NCBI GenBank assembly: GCA_011390755.1
Contig: JAABRU010000020.1
Span: 1-55,712, forward strand
Reading direction: 5' to 3'
Length of the DNA stretch: 55,712 bases
Source: Desulfobacteraceae bacterium
GTDB taxonomy: Bacteria > Desulfobacterota > Desulfobacteria > Desulfobacterales > Desulfococcaceae
This document shows positions 8,192-17,886 of the stretch, in pieces; the stretch's first letter is position 1; each line of letters begins with the position of its first letter. The position numbers were made by a program, and so were the translations under genes. A model generated the notes under the pieces. That model did no database searches. It was not told the origin of the DNA and saw only the letters and a program-made list of their open reading frames with translations.

Positions 8192-9379
8192 ATGAACAGG
8201 CAGACCCTTTTTATTATCAGCTCCGGATTCCTCACCGTTTCCATTGCCTATGCCATCCGTTACGGATACGGCATTCTTCTGCCGGAAATGCTCTCCCCTC
8301 TCGGTATTTCAAAAACCGAAGCCGGAATCATTTATGCATCGTATTTCTTTGCCTATACCCTTTTTTCCCCCTTTCTCGGCCGGATGTCTGACCGCTGCAA
8401 TATCCGTATTCTGCTCTCATTCTTTACCGCCATACTGGCATCGGGCGCATTTCTCATGGCATGGGCTTCTTCGGTTTTCACTGCGGCCCTATTTTTCACC
8501 ATCGCGGGAATCGGCCATGCGGCCTGCTGGTCGCCGGTAATGGCACTGGTACAGCGGCAGGTTCCGGATCACCGCCGGGGAATGGCGCTGGCATTTACCA
8601 CAATGGGGAGCGCCGTGGGAATTGCCGGATGGAGTTTATGCCTTCCGCCCATTGTCGCTGATTCCGGCTGGCAGTACGGCTGGATCAGTATGGGAATATT
8701 CGGATTCTGCGTTGCAGGTATGAACTGTGTTCTGATCCGGGATACATCGGATCAGAAAAGAATCAACCCCGGGGAAACCCTTTTCATTTCATACAGAAAA
8801 CTGCTGAAAGAGAGAATTCTGTGGATTATCGGTTTTTCCTATCTGCTCACGGGCTTTGTTGTTCTTGTCCCTTTCACCTTTCTGACAGTGTATGCAAGGG
8901 AGGAGCTGGGGCTGTCCTATGCGGTTTCCACCGGCTTTATCGCGGTGATTTCCATATGCGGAATGGCGGGAAAACTGCTGCTGGGGATTTTATCCGACAG
9001 CCTGGGGCGTATCCGGGTGATGATTTTATGCTCTCTGTGCATGGGCGCGGGATGCTGCGGAATGGCATATGGCAGGGAACCCTTCTTTCTGTACGGATGC
9101 GCAGCCCTGTTCGGCCTGGGATTCGGGGCCGTCTGGCCGGTGTATGCAGCGGCCGCGCCTGATTTTTTCCCGAAAAACATCAGCGGAAGTGTGATCGGTC
9201 TCTGGACCTTGTTTCTGGGTGCCGGTTCCATTGTATCACCGGTGATCTGCGGGTGGACAATAGACCATAGCGGTTCATACACCCGGGCCTTTCTTTTGGG
9301 AGGAGTCGGTTCGGGACTTTCTGTATTATGCCTGCTGCCGGGCCTGAAAAGGCTTTGCCCGGTTTCTTCACCGACCTGA
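8192..9379 (+). CDS. MFS transporter
   Basis: This 395-residue major facilitator has about twelve membrane segments. The loop between helices 2 and 3 carries GRMSDRCNIR, a form of the MFS signature, and a second copy (GILSDSLGRIRVM) lies near residue 268 in the C-terminal half. It resembles the organic-anion or monocarboxylate branch (CynX/OxlT-like), but the substrate cannot be told. The first in-frame ATG at 8192 lacks a strong ribosome site. It stands alone between repeats. The position after the TRAP operon suggests a role in import or export of related organic acids, which is only an inference. Confidence 0.85.
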   Translation: MNRQTLFIISSGFLTVSIAYAIRYGYGILLPEMLSPLGISKTEAGIIYASYFFAYTLFSPFLGRMSDRCNIRILLSFFTAILASGAFLMAWASSVFTAALFFTIAGIGHAACWSPVMALVQRQVPDHRRGMALAFTTMGSAVGIAGWSLCLPPIVADSGWQYGWISMGIFGFCVAGMNCVLIRDTSDQKRINPGETLFISYRKLLKERILWIIGFSYLLTGFVVLVPFTFLTVYAREELGLSYAVSTGFIAVISICGMAGKLLLGILSDSLGRIRVMILCSLCMGAGCCGMAYGREPFFLYGCAALFGLGFGAVWPVYAAAAPDFFPKNISGSVIGLWTLFLGAGSIVSPVICGWTIDHSGSYTRAFLLGGVGSGLSVLCLLPGLKRLCPVSSPT

Positions 9380-9393
9380 TCTCTGGGCTATCC

Positions 9394-9557
9394 ATTCTCA
9401 GCAGATCGAAAAATTTCCCCCGGATACGGTTTTACAGCTGCCCCGGAGTGCGGAAACTGTATTTCTGCAACGCCGCATCTCCCGGCATCTCCCGGTTACC
9501 CCATGCAAAAATACAATTTTTGCACTCCTCCGGGGACGTTTCGATCTACTGATTCTC
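9394..9557. mobile_element. Palindromic element with CAGTAGATCGAAAA ends, copy 1
   Basis: Terminal inverted repeats (ATTCTCAGCAGATCGAAAAA and its complement near 9557) enclose a GC-rich hairpin with the inner palindrome GCAAAAATACAATTTTTGC. A better preserved copy is at 27182-27357. There is no coding content. Confidence 0.65.
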
Positions 9558-9673
9558 CTGTACCGCTCTGTGTTTTTGCACCCGGGCAGCCGGTATCCAA
9601 AGAAAAAAATGACGGAATCTTTTTACATAAGCAATTATTCCGGGAAATAATAAGAATGTAAAATTATCAGTAG

Positions 9674-9774
9674 TGCATTGTCATAGCTTAATTTTAGGGT
9701 AAACGGATTTCAGTTTATAACTGTGTAAATAAATTATGCGATGCCCAACCCTAATTTTTAGCTCTGACAAAGCA
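9674..9774. mobile_element. MITE, TGCATTGTCA ends, 4-bp duplication GTAG
   Basis: The 101-bp element has ends TGCATTGTCATAGCT and its near complement AGCTCTGACAAAGCA, and is flanked on both sides by GTAG (9670-9673 and 9775-9778). It shares terminal sequence and a 4-base TAG/CTA-type duplication with the elements at 10160, 30922 and 37383. It is non-coding. Between this element and 10051 only further palindromic repeat sequence is seen. Confidence 0.75.
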
Positions 9775-10051
9775 GTAGGTCGAAAATTTCCTGAATCCCC
9801 TCTCCCCGGGCGGGAGATGGCCGGGGAGAGGGGGATAAACGGCTGATTTTTCACCCTCCCCCTCCCCAGGGGAGGGGAGTCTGAAAGCAGAAGCACTGCC
9901 GGCCGGAAACAGAATTTTTTCGATCTGCTGATTATACCTGAATTTTCAATAGATACTGTATTTCCGTTGACAAAAAACAGGTTTCTGTATTAGGTTTTAT
10001 TCCGGAAAAGCGCTGAAAAACCATATTTGCGTAACGCAGAGGAGGAACAAA

Positions 10052-10177
10052 ATGGAAGCCATTCTTGAACAGATCGTCCGTTCCCCAAAGCTGGAACTAT
10101 ATTCCCGGAAAATTCAGTCTGTTCTTTATGAAGAGCGGAAAAAGCGGGAACGGTTCTACTGTTCCGTCAAGGTTTAA
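10052..10177 (+). pseudogene. N-terminal fragment of the interrupted Uma2-family gene
   Basis: An ATG preceded by GAGGAGG opens 41 codons. The first 36 residues (MEAILEQIVRSPKLE to RERFY) look like the usual start of Uma2-family proteins whose next residues are EEITEQQKAEFINGE. Exactly at the RFY codons a 155-bp mobile element begins; reading into it gives CSVKV and a stop. The missing continuation is found in the same frame at 10319. This open frame is therefore the amputated start of the gene at 10301-10879. Confidence 0.75.
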
Positions 10178-10314
10178 ATGACGGGTTGAATTTTTTGTAG
10201 GGTGGGCACATGTTTTTCCGTGCCCACCTGAATCGGTGGGCATCGCTGCGCTTTTGCCCACCCTACAAAAAATTCAATATGTTACATACCCGTCATTTAA
10301 ATGTTGACAATGCA
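10160..10314. mobile_element. 155-bp MITE inserted in the Uma2 gene, duplication CTAC
   Basis: The element has ends TGTTCCGTCAA and (complement) TGCATTGTCAA. Inner inverted repeats carry TTTAAATGACGGGT, and a long palindrome is built around TGTAGGGTGGGCA. CTAC flanks it at 10156-10159 and 10315-10318. Removing the element plus one CTAC (159 bp, 53 codons) rejoins the two halves of the Uma2 frame exactly. A 156-bp relative at 30922-31077 is also flanked by CTAC. No transposase is encoded, so it would move in trans. Confidence 0.88.
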
Positions 10315-10879
10315 CTACGAAGAAATCACAGAACAGCAGAAAGCGGAATTCATCAACGGAGAAATCATCATGCACTCACCGGTCAGAATTGAGCATAATA
10401 TAACAAGCGGTTTGCTTTATAAACTTCTGCATACATATGTACAGATGCATCATCTCGGCTTTGCAGGAATTGAAAAAATTCTGATTACCCTTACCCGCAA
10501 TGATTACGAACCGGATATCTGTTTCTGGAAGCGGGAAAAATCCGCAGCATTCAAACCGGGGCAGATGAAATTTCCGGCCCCGGATTTTATCGCGGAAATC
10601 ATTTCACCGGGTACCGAAAAAACCGACCGCAGTATCAAATGGATGGATTATGCAGCGCACGGTGTTCAGGAATATTGGATTACAGACCCGGCAAACTGTA
10701 TGGTGGAACAGTATATACTGGAAAATGAGACCTACACCCTCCGCGTGAAAATGGATTCCGGCACAGTAAAATCCCAGGCAGTTCAGGGTTTTGATATTCC
10801 GGTACGGGCTTTGTTTGATGAAGAGGAAAATCTTGCTGCACTGAAATCTCTTTTACCTTCATCCTGCTTTCCCGCATGA
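10301..10879 (+). CDS. Uma2-family (DUF820) nuclease-like protein, N-terminus cut by a MITE
   Basis: This protein of up to 192 residues has the Uma2/DUF820 PD-(D/E)XK-like fold: NGEIIMHSPV near 16, EPDICFW near 68, DFIAEIISPGTEKTDR near 91 and the segment GVQEYWITDP. The acidic EPD and the E..SP segment supply the predicted catalytic residues. The first ATGs (10301, 10310) are supplied by the right end of the inserted element, and no ribosome site is evident. Whether the shortened protein is made is unclear. The full gene would have started at 10052. Family members are common in cyanobacteria and Desulfobacterota; their function is poorly known. Confidence 0.75.
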   Translation: MLTMHYEEITEQQKAEFINGEIIMHSPVRIEHNITSGLLYKLLHTYVQMHHLGFAGIEKILITLTRNDYEPDICFWKREKSAAFKPGQMKFPAPDFIAEIISPGTEKTDRSIKWMDYAAHGVQEYWITDPANCMVEQYILENETYTLRVKMDSGTVKSQAVQGFDIPVRALFDEEENLAALKSLLPSSCFPA

Positions 10880-10957
10880 CAGCCCGGATTCTGAAAAAGG
10901 TTCCGTCAATCTGCTCATTTCTTTGCAAGCCTGCCCCTTGATTTTAAAGATATTGAG

Positions 10958-11062
10958 ATAGGACTTACGCAGTTGAATTTTAACTGTTTGAATTTATTAT
11001 GTGCCTTAAAAATTGACAGTCAATAAAAACAGCAGATTATATTTCAACTGCGTAAGTCCTAT
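10958..11062. mobile_element. MITE with ATAGGACTTACGCAGTTGAA ends
   Basis: Two perfect 20-bp terminal inverted repeats, ATAGGACTTACGCAGTTGAA and its complement, enclose about 65 bp of AT-rich sequence. A truncated, reversed copy of its left part lies at 13291-13374 directly upstream of moeA. It has no coding capacity. The rest of the gap to 11256 contains another GC-rich palindrome of the CCCCTCCC/GGGAGGGG type and no gene. Confidence 0.85.
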
Positions 11063-11256
11063 GAGATATAAAACTGCCTGACAGACTGAGATTTATTTTT
11101 TCCCGTTTCCGGGTTTCCGCTTCAATGCCATTCGTTTCAATGCCGTTTCCTTAAGGAGAAAATCCCCCTCCCCCGGCGGGAGGGGGAGGGGAGGGGAGTC
11201 TTAAGGAAACGGCATTGAGTCTATCGTTACATTTTTTTGAATACAGGGAGGATCTT

Positions 11257-12468
11257 ATGCAGGATATCGGTATCAGTGACTGCCCCATGCCCGAACCTTT
11301 CCGGGGCAAAATCGGACTCACAGTATTTCTGGCATGGCTGTTTTATCTGGGTTTTGTCACGCGGGTGATGTTTGCCCCCCTTATGCCGGAGATTGAAAAG
11401 GATTTGGGAATAAGTCACGGTCAGGCCGGTTCTTTGTTCCTGATGATTTCTGTGGGTTATCTTCTGGCCCCCCTATGCTCCGGGCTGATTTCCTCCAAAA
11501 TTTATCACAGGGGGACCCTGAATGTGTCGGCCTGGCTGATCGGTCTGAGTCTGATTCCCGTCGCGTTTGTCCATTCCATTGCGCCCCTCAGGATGTTTCT
11601 TTTGATAATCGGTCTGGCCGCGGGCATTCACCTGCCTTCGGCCATTGCCACCATCACCGCGGAAATCCGCAAAGAAGACTGGGGCAAGGCCCTGAGTGTT
11701 CATCAGGCCGCGCCGCCCCTGAGTTTTATTTCCGCCCCCCTGATTGCGGCCATGTTTATGCAGTGGTTTTCCTGGCGGGGGGTGCTGCTTATCTGGGCAG
11801 GACTGGCTCTGTTATCGGCCCTGCTGTATACCTTCAGGGGGATAGGCGGGGATTTTCCGGGGCAGCTTCCCGGGCCGGAGAATGTGAAAATCATTTTATC
11901 CAAACCTTCTTTCTGGATAATGGTGCTTTTGTTTGCAATGGCCATGGGGGGCAACGCGGGAATATATGCCATGCTTCCGCTCTTTCTGGTCAATGAACAC
12001 GGCATGGCGCTGTCCAATGCCAATACCCTCATCGGACTTTCCCAAATATCGGGGCTTCTGATCATGTTTGCAGCCGGATGGATTACGGACAGATTCGGTC
12101 AGAAACCCACAATGGTGTTTACACTCCTCACAGCGGGCATTTTCACGGTTCTGCTTGGCCTGGTGAATACGCAGTGGCTGCGGATCATTATTTTTATACA
12201 GCCCGCGCTGCTTTCTTCTTTTTTCCCCGGAGCCTTTGCTGCCCTGTCCCGGATTGCGCCGCCCTCCATGCGCAGTGTCAGCAGTGCACTGGGGCCGCCG
12301 ACCTCCTTTATGATTGGAGGAGGCATTCTGCCCTCTGTTATCGGTTATATGGGAGAAACCCGGTCTTTTGCAGCGGGGATCATACTGGCCGGGAGTTTTA
12401 TGCTCATCGGCCCTTTTCTGATTTTTTTTCTCCGCCTGGGACAGTATGATGATGAATCGGGCTGCTGA
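11257..12468 (+). CDS. MFS transporter
   Basis: This 403-residue major facilitator has about twelve membrane segments. The ATG at 11257 has GGGAGG 7 bases upstream; an earlier ATG/TTG would lack a site. Typical features are the loop SSKIYHRGTLN after helix 2, and GWITDRFGQKPTM, the MFS signature of the second half, near residue 277. It resembles nitrate/nitrite or organic-anion (OFA-like) MFS proteins, but the NarK-specific nitrate signatures were not recognised. It is not closely similar to the other MFS protein at 8192. The substrate is unassigned. Confidence 0.85.
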   Translation: MQDIGISDCPMPEPFRGKIGLTVFLAWLFYLGFVTRVMFAPLMPEIEKDLGISHGQAGSLFLMISVGYLLAPLCSGLISSKIYHRGTLNVSAWLIGLSLIPVAFVHSIAPLRMFLLIIGLAAGIHLPSAIATITAEIRKEDWGKALSVHQAAPPLSFISAPLIAAMFMQWFSWRGVLLIWAGLALLSALLYTFRGIGGDFPGQLPGPENVKIILSKPSFWIMVLLFAMAMGGNAGIYAMLPLFLVNEHGMALSNANTLIGLSQISGLLIMFAAGWITDRFGQKPTMVFTLLTAGIFTVLLGLVNTQWLRIIIFIQPALLSSFFPGAFAALSRIAPPSMRSVSSALGPPTSFMIGGGILPSVIGYMGETRSFAAGIILAGSFMLIGPFLIFFLRLGQYDDESGC

Positions 12469-12536
12469 AGGTGTATTATACCTTTTTATCTTGAAATTAA
12501 TCGGCAGCAGTGATATTGCTCTGCAAAAATATTTCT

Positions 12537-12679
12537 AATGCGAATTAAGAGTCGGAGGGTACAGGCCCGAAGGGCTGATATGATTATAGAAAAAAAGTAT
12601 GCCTGAAATCCTGAAACTCCGAAGGGGTGACATGATAATGCCATCCTTTCGGGATTGGTTTGACCCTTAATTTGCATTT
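12537..12679. mobile_element. Palindromic element, AATGCGAATTAAGAGTC ends
   Basis: Terminal inverted repeats AATGCGAATTAAGAGTC and (complement) AATGCAAATTAAGGGTC surround two smaller hairpins of the CCCGAAGGGCTGATATGATT type. A second copy lies at 31104-31296. It is non-coding. Confidence 0.65.
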
Positions 12680-13288
12680 CTATAAACGGCCATGACTGCG
12701 GGGTCACAGCGAAGCATGAAAATACACCGCAGAGACGTACACCGTAAAGACGCACGCCGTGCGTCTCTACAGGGGATTTTCATATAATAAACGGCCATGA
12801 GTCATAACTCACAGCGAAGCATGAAAGCTGCGCGGAGTGCGAAAATGAAGGCGGAGGCCGGTTTTTCGCAAACACTTTCATATAAACGGCCATGACCACG
12901 GGGGTACAACGAAGCATGAAAATACACCGCAGAGACGCACACCGCAGAGACGCACGGCCGCAGAGACGCACACCGTGCGTCTCTACAGGGGATTTTCATA
13001 TAAACCGCCATGACTGACGGTCACAACGAAGCATGAAAATGCCATACCGCAGAGACGCACACCGTGCGTCTCTACAGGGGGACTTTCATATAAACGGCCA
13101 TGAGTCATAACTCACAGCGAAGCATAAAAGCAGGTCGGCAGGGTTCGTCAGGTGCCGGCCCGGAATTTGGAGCCTGCCGGCAGTGTGTGAGGCAGAGCCG
13201 CACCCAGTGCATTCCCGGGCAGAGCCCCAGTGCCATTAAGTTAAGCCAAAAATCTCCCTCCCCGGTGGGAGAGGTTAGGGGAGAAGGA
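12680..13288. repeat. Cluster of dispersed repeats, no gene
   Basis: The stretch is made of alternating blocks: AAACGGCCATGA followed by a short variable part and CACAGCGAAGCATGAAA, CGCAGAGACGCACACCG-type palindromes with GTGCGTCTCTACAGGGG, and an AGTGCGAAAATGAAGGCGG block. The same blocks recur near 17640-17690, 31845-32040 and 35715-36080. Small open frames in them on either strand are repeat translations. Confidence 0.8.
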
Positions 13289-13290
13289 AG

Positions 13291-13374
13291 ATAACAGTCT
13301 GTTTTTATTGACTTTCAATTTTTAAGGCATATAATAAATTCAAACAGTTAAAATTCAACTGCGTAACTCCTAAT
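13291..13374 (-). mobile_element. Truncated copy of the AGGACTTACGCAG element
   Basis: This is the reverse complement of the left three quarters of the element at 10958-11062, ending in TTCAACTGCGTAACTCCTA. One terminal repeat is missing. It lies 18 bp upstream of the moeA start codon, so any moeA promoter must lie in or beyond it. Confidence 0.75.
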
Positions 13375-13392
13375 ATCGTACAGGAAGACAAA

Positions 13393-14616
13393 ATGAGTAT
13401 GAACAGAAATCTTGACTTCGGGCTGGAAGAAGCCCTGAAAATGACCCTGGCCCGCATCCGTCCCCTGGCATCGGAAGATATTGCATTATGGGAAAGTGTT
13501 GACCGGGTGGTTGCCGAAGACCTTTACGCCAAAGTGAACTCCCCGTCTGTGGATGCTTCTTTAAAAGACGGTTATGCCGTAATATCAGCAGATGTGGAAC
13601 GGGCTTCCGAATCAAATCCGGTCTGCCTGAAACAGATCGGAGTTACCGGGGCCGGGGATCCGGAGCATATGAGTCTGAAAGCGGGAATCACAGTACGGGT
13701 ACTGACCGGGGCCAGAATTCCCGGGGAGGCGGACGCTGTGGTGGCAGAAGAATTTACCCGCAAAGAGGGGGAAAACATTGTTTTTCTGAATTTTGCCGAA
13801 CCCGGAAGAAATATTCTGCCCAAAGGCTGTGATGTGGCCATGGGGAAATGTATTATCCGCAAAGGGCAGAAACTGACACCCGGTCTGGTGGGGTTTCTGG
13901 CCGCGGCAGGCTATGACCGGGTCGCACTCACCTGCATACCCGGAACAGCCATCCTGGCCACCGGGGATGAAGTGGTAGCACCGGGGAAGCCTTTGCCGGA
14001 AGGGAAACTGTATGCCAGCAATATCACAACACTTTCTTCCTGGTGCCGCCGATTTGCCATGCCGGTGGATATGCGCATTGTCAAAGACAGTGCAGCCGAA
14101 ATCCGTCAGGCCATGGCATCCATGCTCAAAGAAAGTGATGCTTTGATTACCAGCGGGGGAGCGTGGACAGGGGATCGGGATTTGGTGGCCGCCATTCTTT
14201 CGGAACTGGGCTGGCAGCAGGTTTTCCACCGCATCCGTATCGGTCCCGGCAAGGCAGTGGGTTTCGGGATGCTTTACGGGAAACCGGTTTTTATTCTGCC
14301 GGGCGGCCCCCCTTCCAACCTGATGGGTTTTTTGCAGATTGCCCTGCCGGGACTGCTGAAACTGGCGGGGTATTCTGATCCGGGACTGCCGCTCATTTAT
14401 GCCCGTACTGCTGAAAATCTTTCGGGAAAATATGCCGACTGGACCCAGTTCATTTTCGGAAAACTGGACATGCGGCATGAACTGCCGGTATTTCACTCCC
14501 TGCGCGGGGCAAGCCGTTTAAAATCCATGGCCGATGCAGAGGCCGTTGCGGCCGTGCCCGAAGGGGAAACCTTTATTCCGGCCGGAAGTGTGATTCGGGT
14601 GCAGTTGCTGAAATAA
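13393..14616 (+). CDS. moeA: Molybdopterin molybdotransferase MoeA
   Basis: This 407-residue MoeA inserts molybdate into adenylylated molybdopterin in the cytoplasm. Visible features are the DGYA segment near 57, the TGARIPGEADAVV segment near 103, the SGGAWTGDRD catalytic loop near 252 (SGGxxxGxxD, with the conserved Asp kept) and PGGPPSN near 302. A second in-frame ATG (13399) is an alternative start. The SGG loop has AWT where most family members have VSV, and PGG replaces the common PGN. This may indicate a branch specialised for anaerobes. It sits with mobA 231 bases downstream, and both serve the Mo-bis-MGD enzyme encoded at 929. Confidence 0.9.
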   Translation: MSMNRNLDFGLEEALKMTLARIRPLASEDIALWESVDRVVAEDLYAKVNSPSVDASLKDGYAVISADVERASESNPVCLKQIGVTGAGDPEHMSLKAGITVRVLTGARIPGEADAVVAEEFTRKEGENIVFLNFAEPGRNILPKGCDVAMGKCIIRKGQKLTPGLVGFLAAAGYDRVALTCIPGTAILATGDEVVAPGKPLPEGKLYASNITTLSSWCRRFAMPVDMRIVKDSAAEIRQAMASMLKESDALITSGGAWTGDRDLVAAILSELGWQQVFHRIRIGPGKAVGFGMLYGKPVFILPGGPPSNLMGFLQIALPGLLKLAGYSDPGLPLIYARTAENLSGKYADWTQFIFGKLDMRHELPVFHSLRGASRLKSMADAEAVAAVPEGETFIPAGSVIRVQLLK

Positions 14617-14741
14617 AACAGTCGGAATGACCTGAAATGTCCTGAATTTACCGATTCATCATTCTTGAACCGAGATGAATATTGAATGCAGATATCCGAG
14701 GAACAGAGAACAACTGCTGCAAAGTCTGACGATCTCGTAAT

Positions 14742-14832
14742 AAGTCGGAAAATCAGGTTTTGATACATATTAATCTGCTGATTTTATTAACGGCGATTTT
14801 TGAAATTTGTACTTTTTACCGATTCATCAAGT
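14742..14832. repeat. 90-bp dispersed repeat, copy 2
   Basis: This matches 4581-4673 over its length (shared blocks AATCAG, TGATACA, CTGATTTTATTAA, CTTTTTAC, TTCATCAA). The ends are partly complementary, so it is probably a palindromic element. It lies 14 bp before mobA. The function is unknown. Confidence 0.65.
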
Positions 14833-14846
14833 TTGACTGAAGAAAA

Positions 14847-15524
14847 ATGTTTGGAAAAAGAAAAATGAAATTATCTGACAAACAGCAGGCCGGATGCGCG
14901 GCCGTTATTTTAGCCGGAGGGCTGAATTCCCGCATGGGCGGAAAAAACAAAGCCTTTCTGCAACTGGGAAAGCAGACATTCCTGGAGAGGATTCTGGAAA
15001 ATCTGCAGCCTTTTTTTTCGGAAATACTGCTGGTTACCCGCCAGCCCGAACTCTATGGGGATTATCCTCTCCGCGTGGTGCGGGATATTTATAGGGCCCG
15101 ATCTTCTCTGACCGGCATTCATGCGGGCCTGGTGCAGGCCAAAGCCCCTTTCTGTTTTATTGTTCCCTGCGATGCCCCTTTTTTGCAGGCATCCCTGATC
15201 CGTCTGCTCCTGGACAGTCTGGAACCTTCCCTGGATGTGATTGTGCCGGAGCATGAGGGTTTTTATGAGCCCCTCTGCGCAATCTATTCCAAACGATGTA
15301 TTCCCCATATTGAAAAACAGCTGGCGCGGGAAGATTTTAAAATTTTTCATTTTTTCAAAAATATCCGTTTAAAAACCCTGCCTTTTGAAATTATCCGGAA
15401 TGCAGATGCAAAACTGCATTCCTTTTATAATGTAAATACCCCTGAAGCCTACAGACTTTCAGAAAATAAACTGCACAGACCGGAGGGGAGTCAAAGGAAA
15501 AATACATGCGGCACATTTTCATGA
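14847..15524 (+). CDS. mobA: Molybdenum cofactor guanylyltransferase MobA
   Basis: This 225-residue nucleotidyltransferase attaches GMP to molybdopterin, giving the MGD form needed by DMSO-reductase-family enzymes. The N-terminal GTP-binding motif [15 protein letters not shown] lies at residues 24-38, the Mg-binding VPCDAPFL near 108 and VNTPEAY near 197. The first ATG (14847) or the ATG at 14865 could be the start; neither has a strong ribosome site. The 3' end overlaps the chemoreceptor gene by 19 bases, so the two are probably cotranscribed, an unusual pairing. Confidence 0.9.
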   Translation: MFGKRKMKLSDKQQAGCAAVILAGGLNSRMGGKNKAFLQLGKQTFLERILENLQPFFSEILLVTRQPELYGDYPLRVVRDIYRARSSLTGIHAGLVQAKAPFCFIVPCDAPFLQASLIRLLLDSLEPSLDVIVPEHEGFYEPLCAIYSKRCIPHIEKQLAREDFKIFHFFKNIRLKTLPFEIIRNADAKLHSFYNVNTPEAYRLSENKLHRPEGSQRKNTCGTFS

Positions 15525-17281
15525 AAAAAAAAACCTTTCCACTGCAGACCAGAATGTTTTTACTGATTTTTTTTATTATTCTGTCTATTCTGGGAATCAA
15601 CAGCATTCTTGAATATCAGGATATTGTAAAGCACAGAGAAAAACTGATTCAGCAGACCGCAGAAAGCCGCACAAAATTTTTACTTGAAATTGAGAGGATG
15701 GGTCAGGAACATCTGAACATTGCCCTGACCATAGCCAATATCATTCAGGTGAGGCAGTACCTGTCGGAAAGAAACAGGGTCATGCTTTATCAGTATATCT
15801 ATGATATTCATACACATATTAATAAGAATTATCCTTTTGCGCTGCGTATTCATTTTCATATCCCCCCTGCAAAGTCCTTTTTGCGGATGTGGAAACCGGA
15901 GAAATTTAACGATGATCTTTCCGGATTCCGGCAGACGGTGAAGGATGTACTGCAGCAGGGCAAACCCTTACGGGGTCTGGAAGCCGGACGCCTGGGACTG
16001 CTTGTAAGAGGGATTGCGCCGGTTTTCGGAAAAAGCGCAGACCCCGCGGGCAGTGTCGAAGTTTACAGCCATGTGGAGGAGGTTGCCGAGAATATATCCG
16101 AAAAATTCGGAGATGAGAATGCCGTATACCGCATTGAAAAAGTAAAAGCCGTATTCCTTACAAATGAACAGCGCAAAACAGGCCGATTTGTCGAAAGTGT
16201 TGCGCCGCCCGAATCCCTACGCCCCTTCATCACGGAGGATATGCTGGAGCAGGCGATGGAGAAACCGCTGACCCGTGAAGCCGGAAATATTCTTATAACA
16301 GCCGCAGCCCTCAGAGATTACAGCAATGCTCCGATTGGTGTATATCTGCAGTTTACGGATATCAGTGATGTGAAAAACATGATAAAATCATCTTTGAACC
16401 GTCTGTTTTTTCTGACTGTTTTTTTTCTGATTCTTTTTTCTGCTATCACTTACCCGGTACTTCGTTCCGTAATACAACCCATCAGTCATATCATCAGCGG
16501 ATTAAATGATGCGGCAAATCAGGTTGCCCTGCATGCAGAGAGAATAGAAAGCGGAAGCAAAACTACGGCACAGGGGGCTGTGAATCAGGCGGCCTCGGTT
16601 GAGGAAATTGCTGCATCTTTTCGCAGGGCACATCACTTAAGCCGGGAAAATGCGGAGAATGCACAGGGGGCCGGTGATATTATGGAAAAAACGGCAGAAG
16701 CCATGGCCGGTGCGGGGCATTCTTTTGAAGAGATTTCAGATTTTATGAAAGAGATATATGAATCCGGTCGGCAAAGCTCGGGTGTGATAAAGACCATTGA
16801 TGAAATTGCTTTTCAGACCAATATGCTAGCCTTAAATGCAGCTGTTGAAGCTGCAAGGGCCGGGGAAAGCGGCAGCGGTTTTGCCATTGTTGCGCAGGAA
16901 GTCCGCAACCTGTCCATGAAGACAGCACAGGCGGCGCAGAATACAGCCCGGCTCATTGAAGTCAGTTTGCAGAAATCCCTGGGCGGCAAAGACCTGGTCA
17001 AAACAGCCGGTTCCTCTTTTTCCCTTGCAGAAGAAAGCAACCGGGAAATTAAAAAGATGGTTGCGGGAATTATCAGTGCATCCGAATACCAGGCAGCAGA
17101 AATTGAAAAAATGACAAATCATATTAATGAAATTGACAGTGTAACCCGTGAAAATGCCCGTCAGGCGGACATATTTGCATCTGCTTCAGAAGAGATGAAT
17201 GCCTATGCCCGAAAAATGAAACAGTTTGCCGGGCAACTCTGCACACTGATACAAAACGGCAGGGATTTTCCGGAAAAATAA
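15506..17281 (+). CDS. Methyl-accepting chemotaxis protein with double-Cache sensor
   Basis: This 591-residue chemoreceptor has a first membrane helix at about residues 14-33, a periplasmic sensor to about 295, a second helix near 297-318 and a cytoplasmic signalling domain. The sensor contains [19 protein letters not shown] and a [13 protein letters not shown] segment, typical of the dCache_3 type. The hairpin tip [20 protein letters not shown] near 431-450 binds CheA/CheW. No clear HAMP domain follows the second helix. The start at 15506 has AAAGGAA at good spacing; an ATG at 15521 is the alternative. It overlaps mobA. The ligand may be a molecule used by the molybdoenzyme pathway, but that is a guess. 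Confidence 0.92.
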   Translation: MRHIFMKKKTFPLQTRMFLLIFFIILSILGINSILEYQDIVKHREKLIQQTAESRTKFLLEIERMGQEHLNIALTIANIIQVRQYLSERNRVMLYQYIYDIHTHINKNYPFALRIHFHIPPAKSFLRMWKPEKFNDDLSGFRQTVKDVLQQGKPLRGLEAGRLGLLVRGIAPVFGKSADPAGSVEVYSHVEEVAENISEKFGDENAVYRIEKVKAVFLTNEQRKTGRFVESVAPPESLRPFITEDMLEQAMEKPLTREAGNILITAAALRDYSNAPIGVYLQFTDISDVKNMIKSSLNRLFFLTVFFLILFSAITYPVLRSVIQPISHIISGLNDAANQVALHAERIESGSKTTAQGAVNQAASVEEIAASFRRAHHLSRENAENAQGAGDIMEKTAEAMAGAGHSFEEISDFMKEIYESGRQSSGVIKTIDEIAFQTNMLALNAAVEAARAGESGSGFAIVAQEVRNLSMKTAQAAQNTARLIEVSLQKSLGGKDLVKTAGSSFSLAEESNREIKKMVAGIISASEYQAAEIEKMTNHINEIDSVTRENARQADIFASASEEMNAYARKMKQFAGQLCTLIQNGRDFPEK

Positions 17282-17886
17282 ACAGCAGCACTGTGTTTTT
17301 CACCATTCCCCCAATGCCGTTGTTATTATAGTGGACACCGGAGAATGTAATGAAAAGCGGAATACTGACTCAATAATTCCAGATAGTTAATTCCCGAACA
17401 TCTTACATTCTTTGATGTCGCACATCAATGCCATTAAATTAAGCCAAAAATCCCCCTCCCCTGGTGGGAGGGGTTAGGGGAGTGGGAAGATTGGGCACTC
17501 GTTCCCACGCTCCGCGTGGGAATGCATGGGGGACGCTCCGCGTCCCGTACAAAACCTGACTCGTTCCCAGGCTCCGCCTGGGAACGCATGGGGTGAGGCT
17601 CTGCCTCACACACTGCCGGAGGCGAACGGGTTGAAACTTTCATGCTTCGCTGTGAGTCACGGCTCATGGCCGTTTATATGAAAGTCCTGCACAACCCGTT
17701 ACGGGGCTCTGCCCCGTAACGCATTTTTCCGGGGCTCCGCCCCGCACACAGTATGAGGCGGAGCCTCACCACCGGCGTTACGGGGCGGAGCCCCGTAACG
17801 AGTAAACTCTCTTCCCTCAGGGAGGGGAGTCTGAAAGCGGAAGCACTGCCGACCGGAAGCAGAATCTTTTCGATCTGCTGAAACTG
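17282..17886. repeat. Repeat-rich intergenic region, no gene
   Basis: It contains the ATGCCATTAAATTAAGCC-type end, a GGGAGGGG palindrome, several CTCCGCGTGGGAATGC/GCTCCGCC-type hairpins, the AAACGGCCATGA block in reverse near 17640-17685 and a palindromic GGGGCTCCGCCCCG cluster at 17700-17800. The small open frames here are repeat translations. Confidence 0.75.

Noticed and set aside
17700..17810. GC-rich hairpin cluster as a structured RNA
   Set aside because: The GGGGCTCCGCCCCG palindromes look like the dispersed repeat families found in the other gaps, and there is no promoter or terminator around them.
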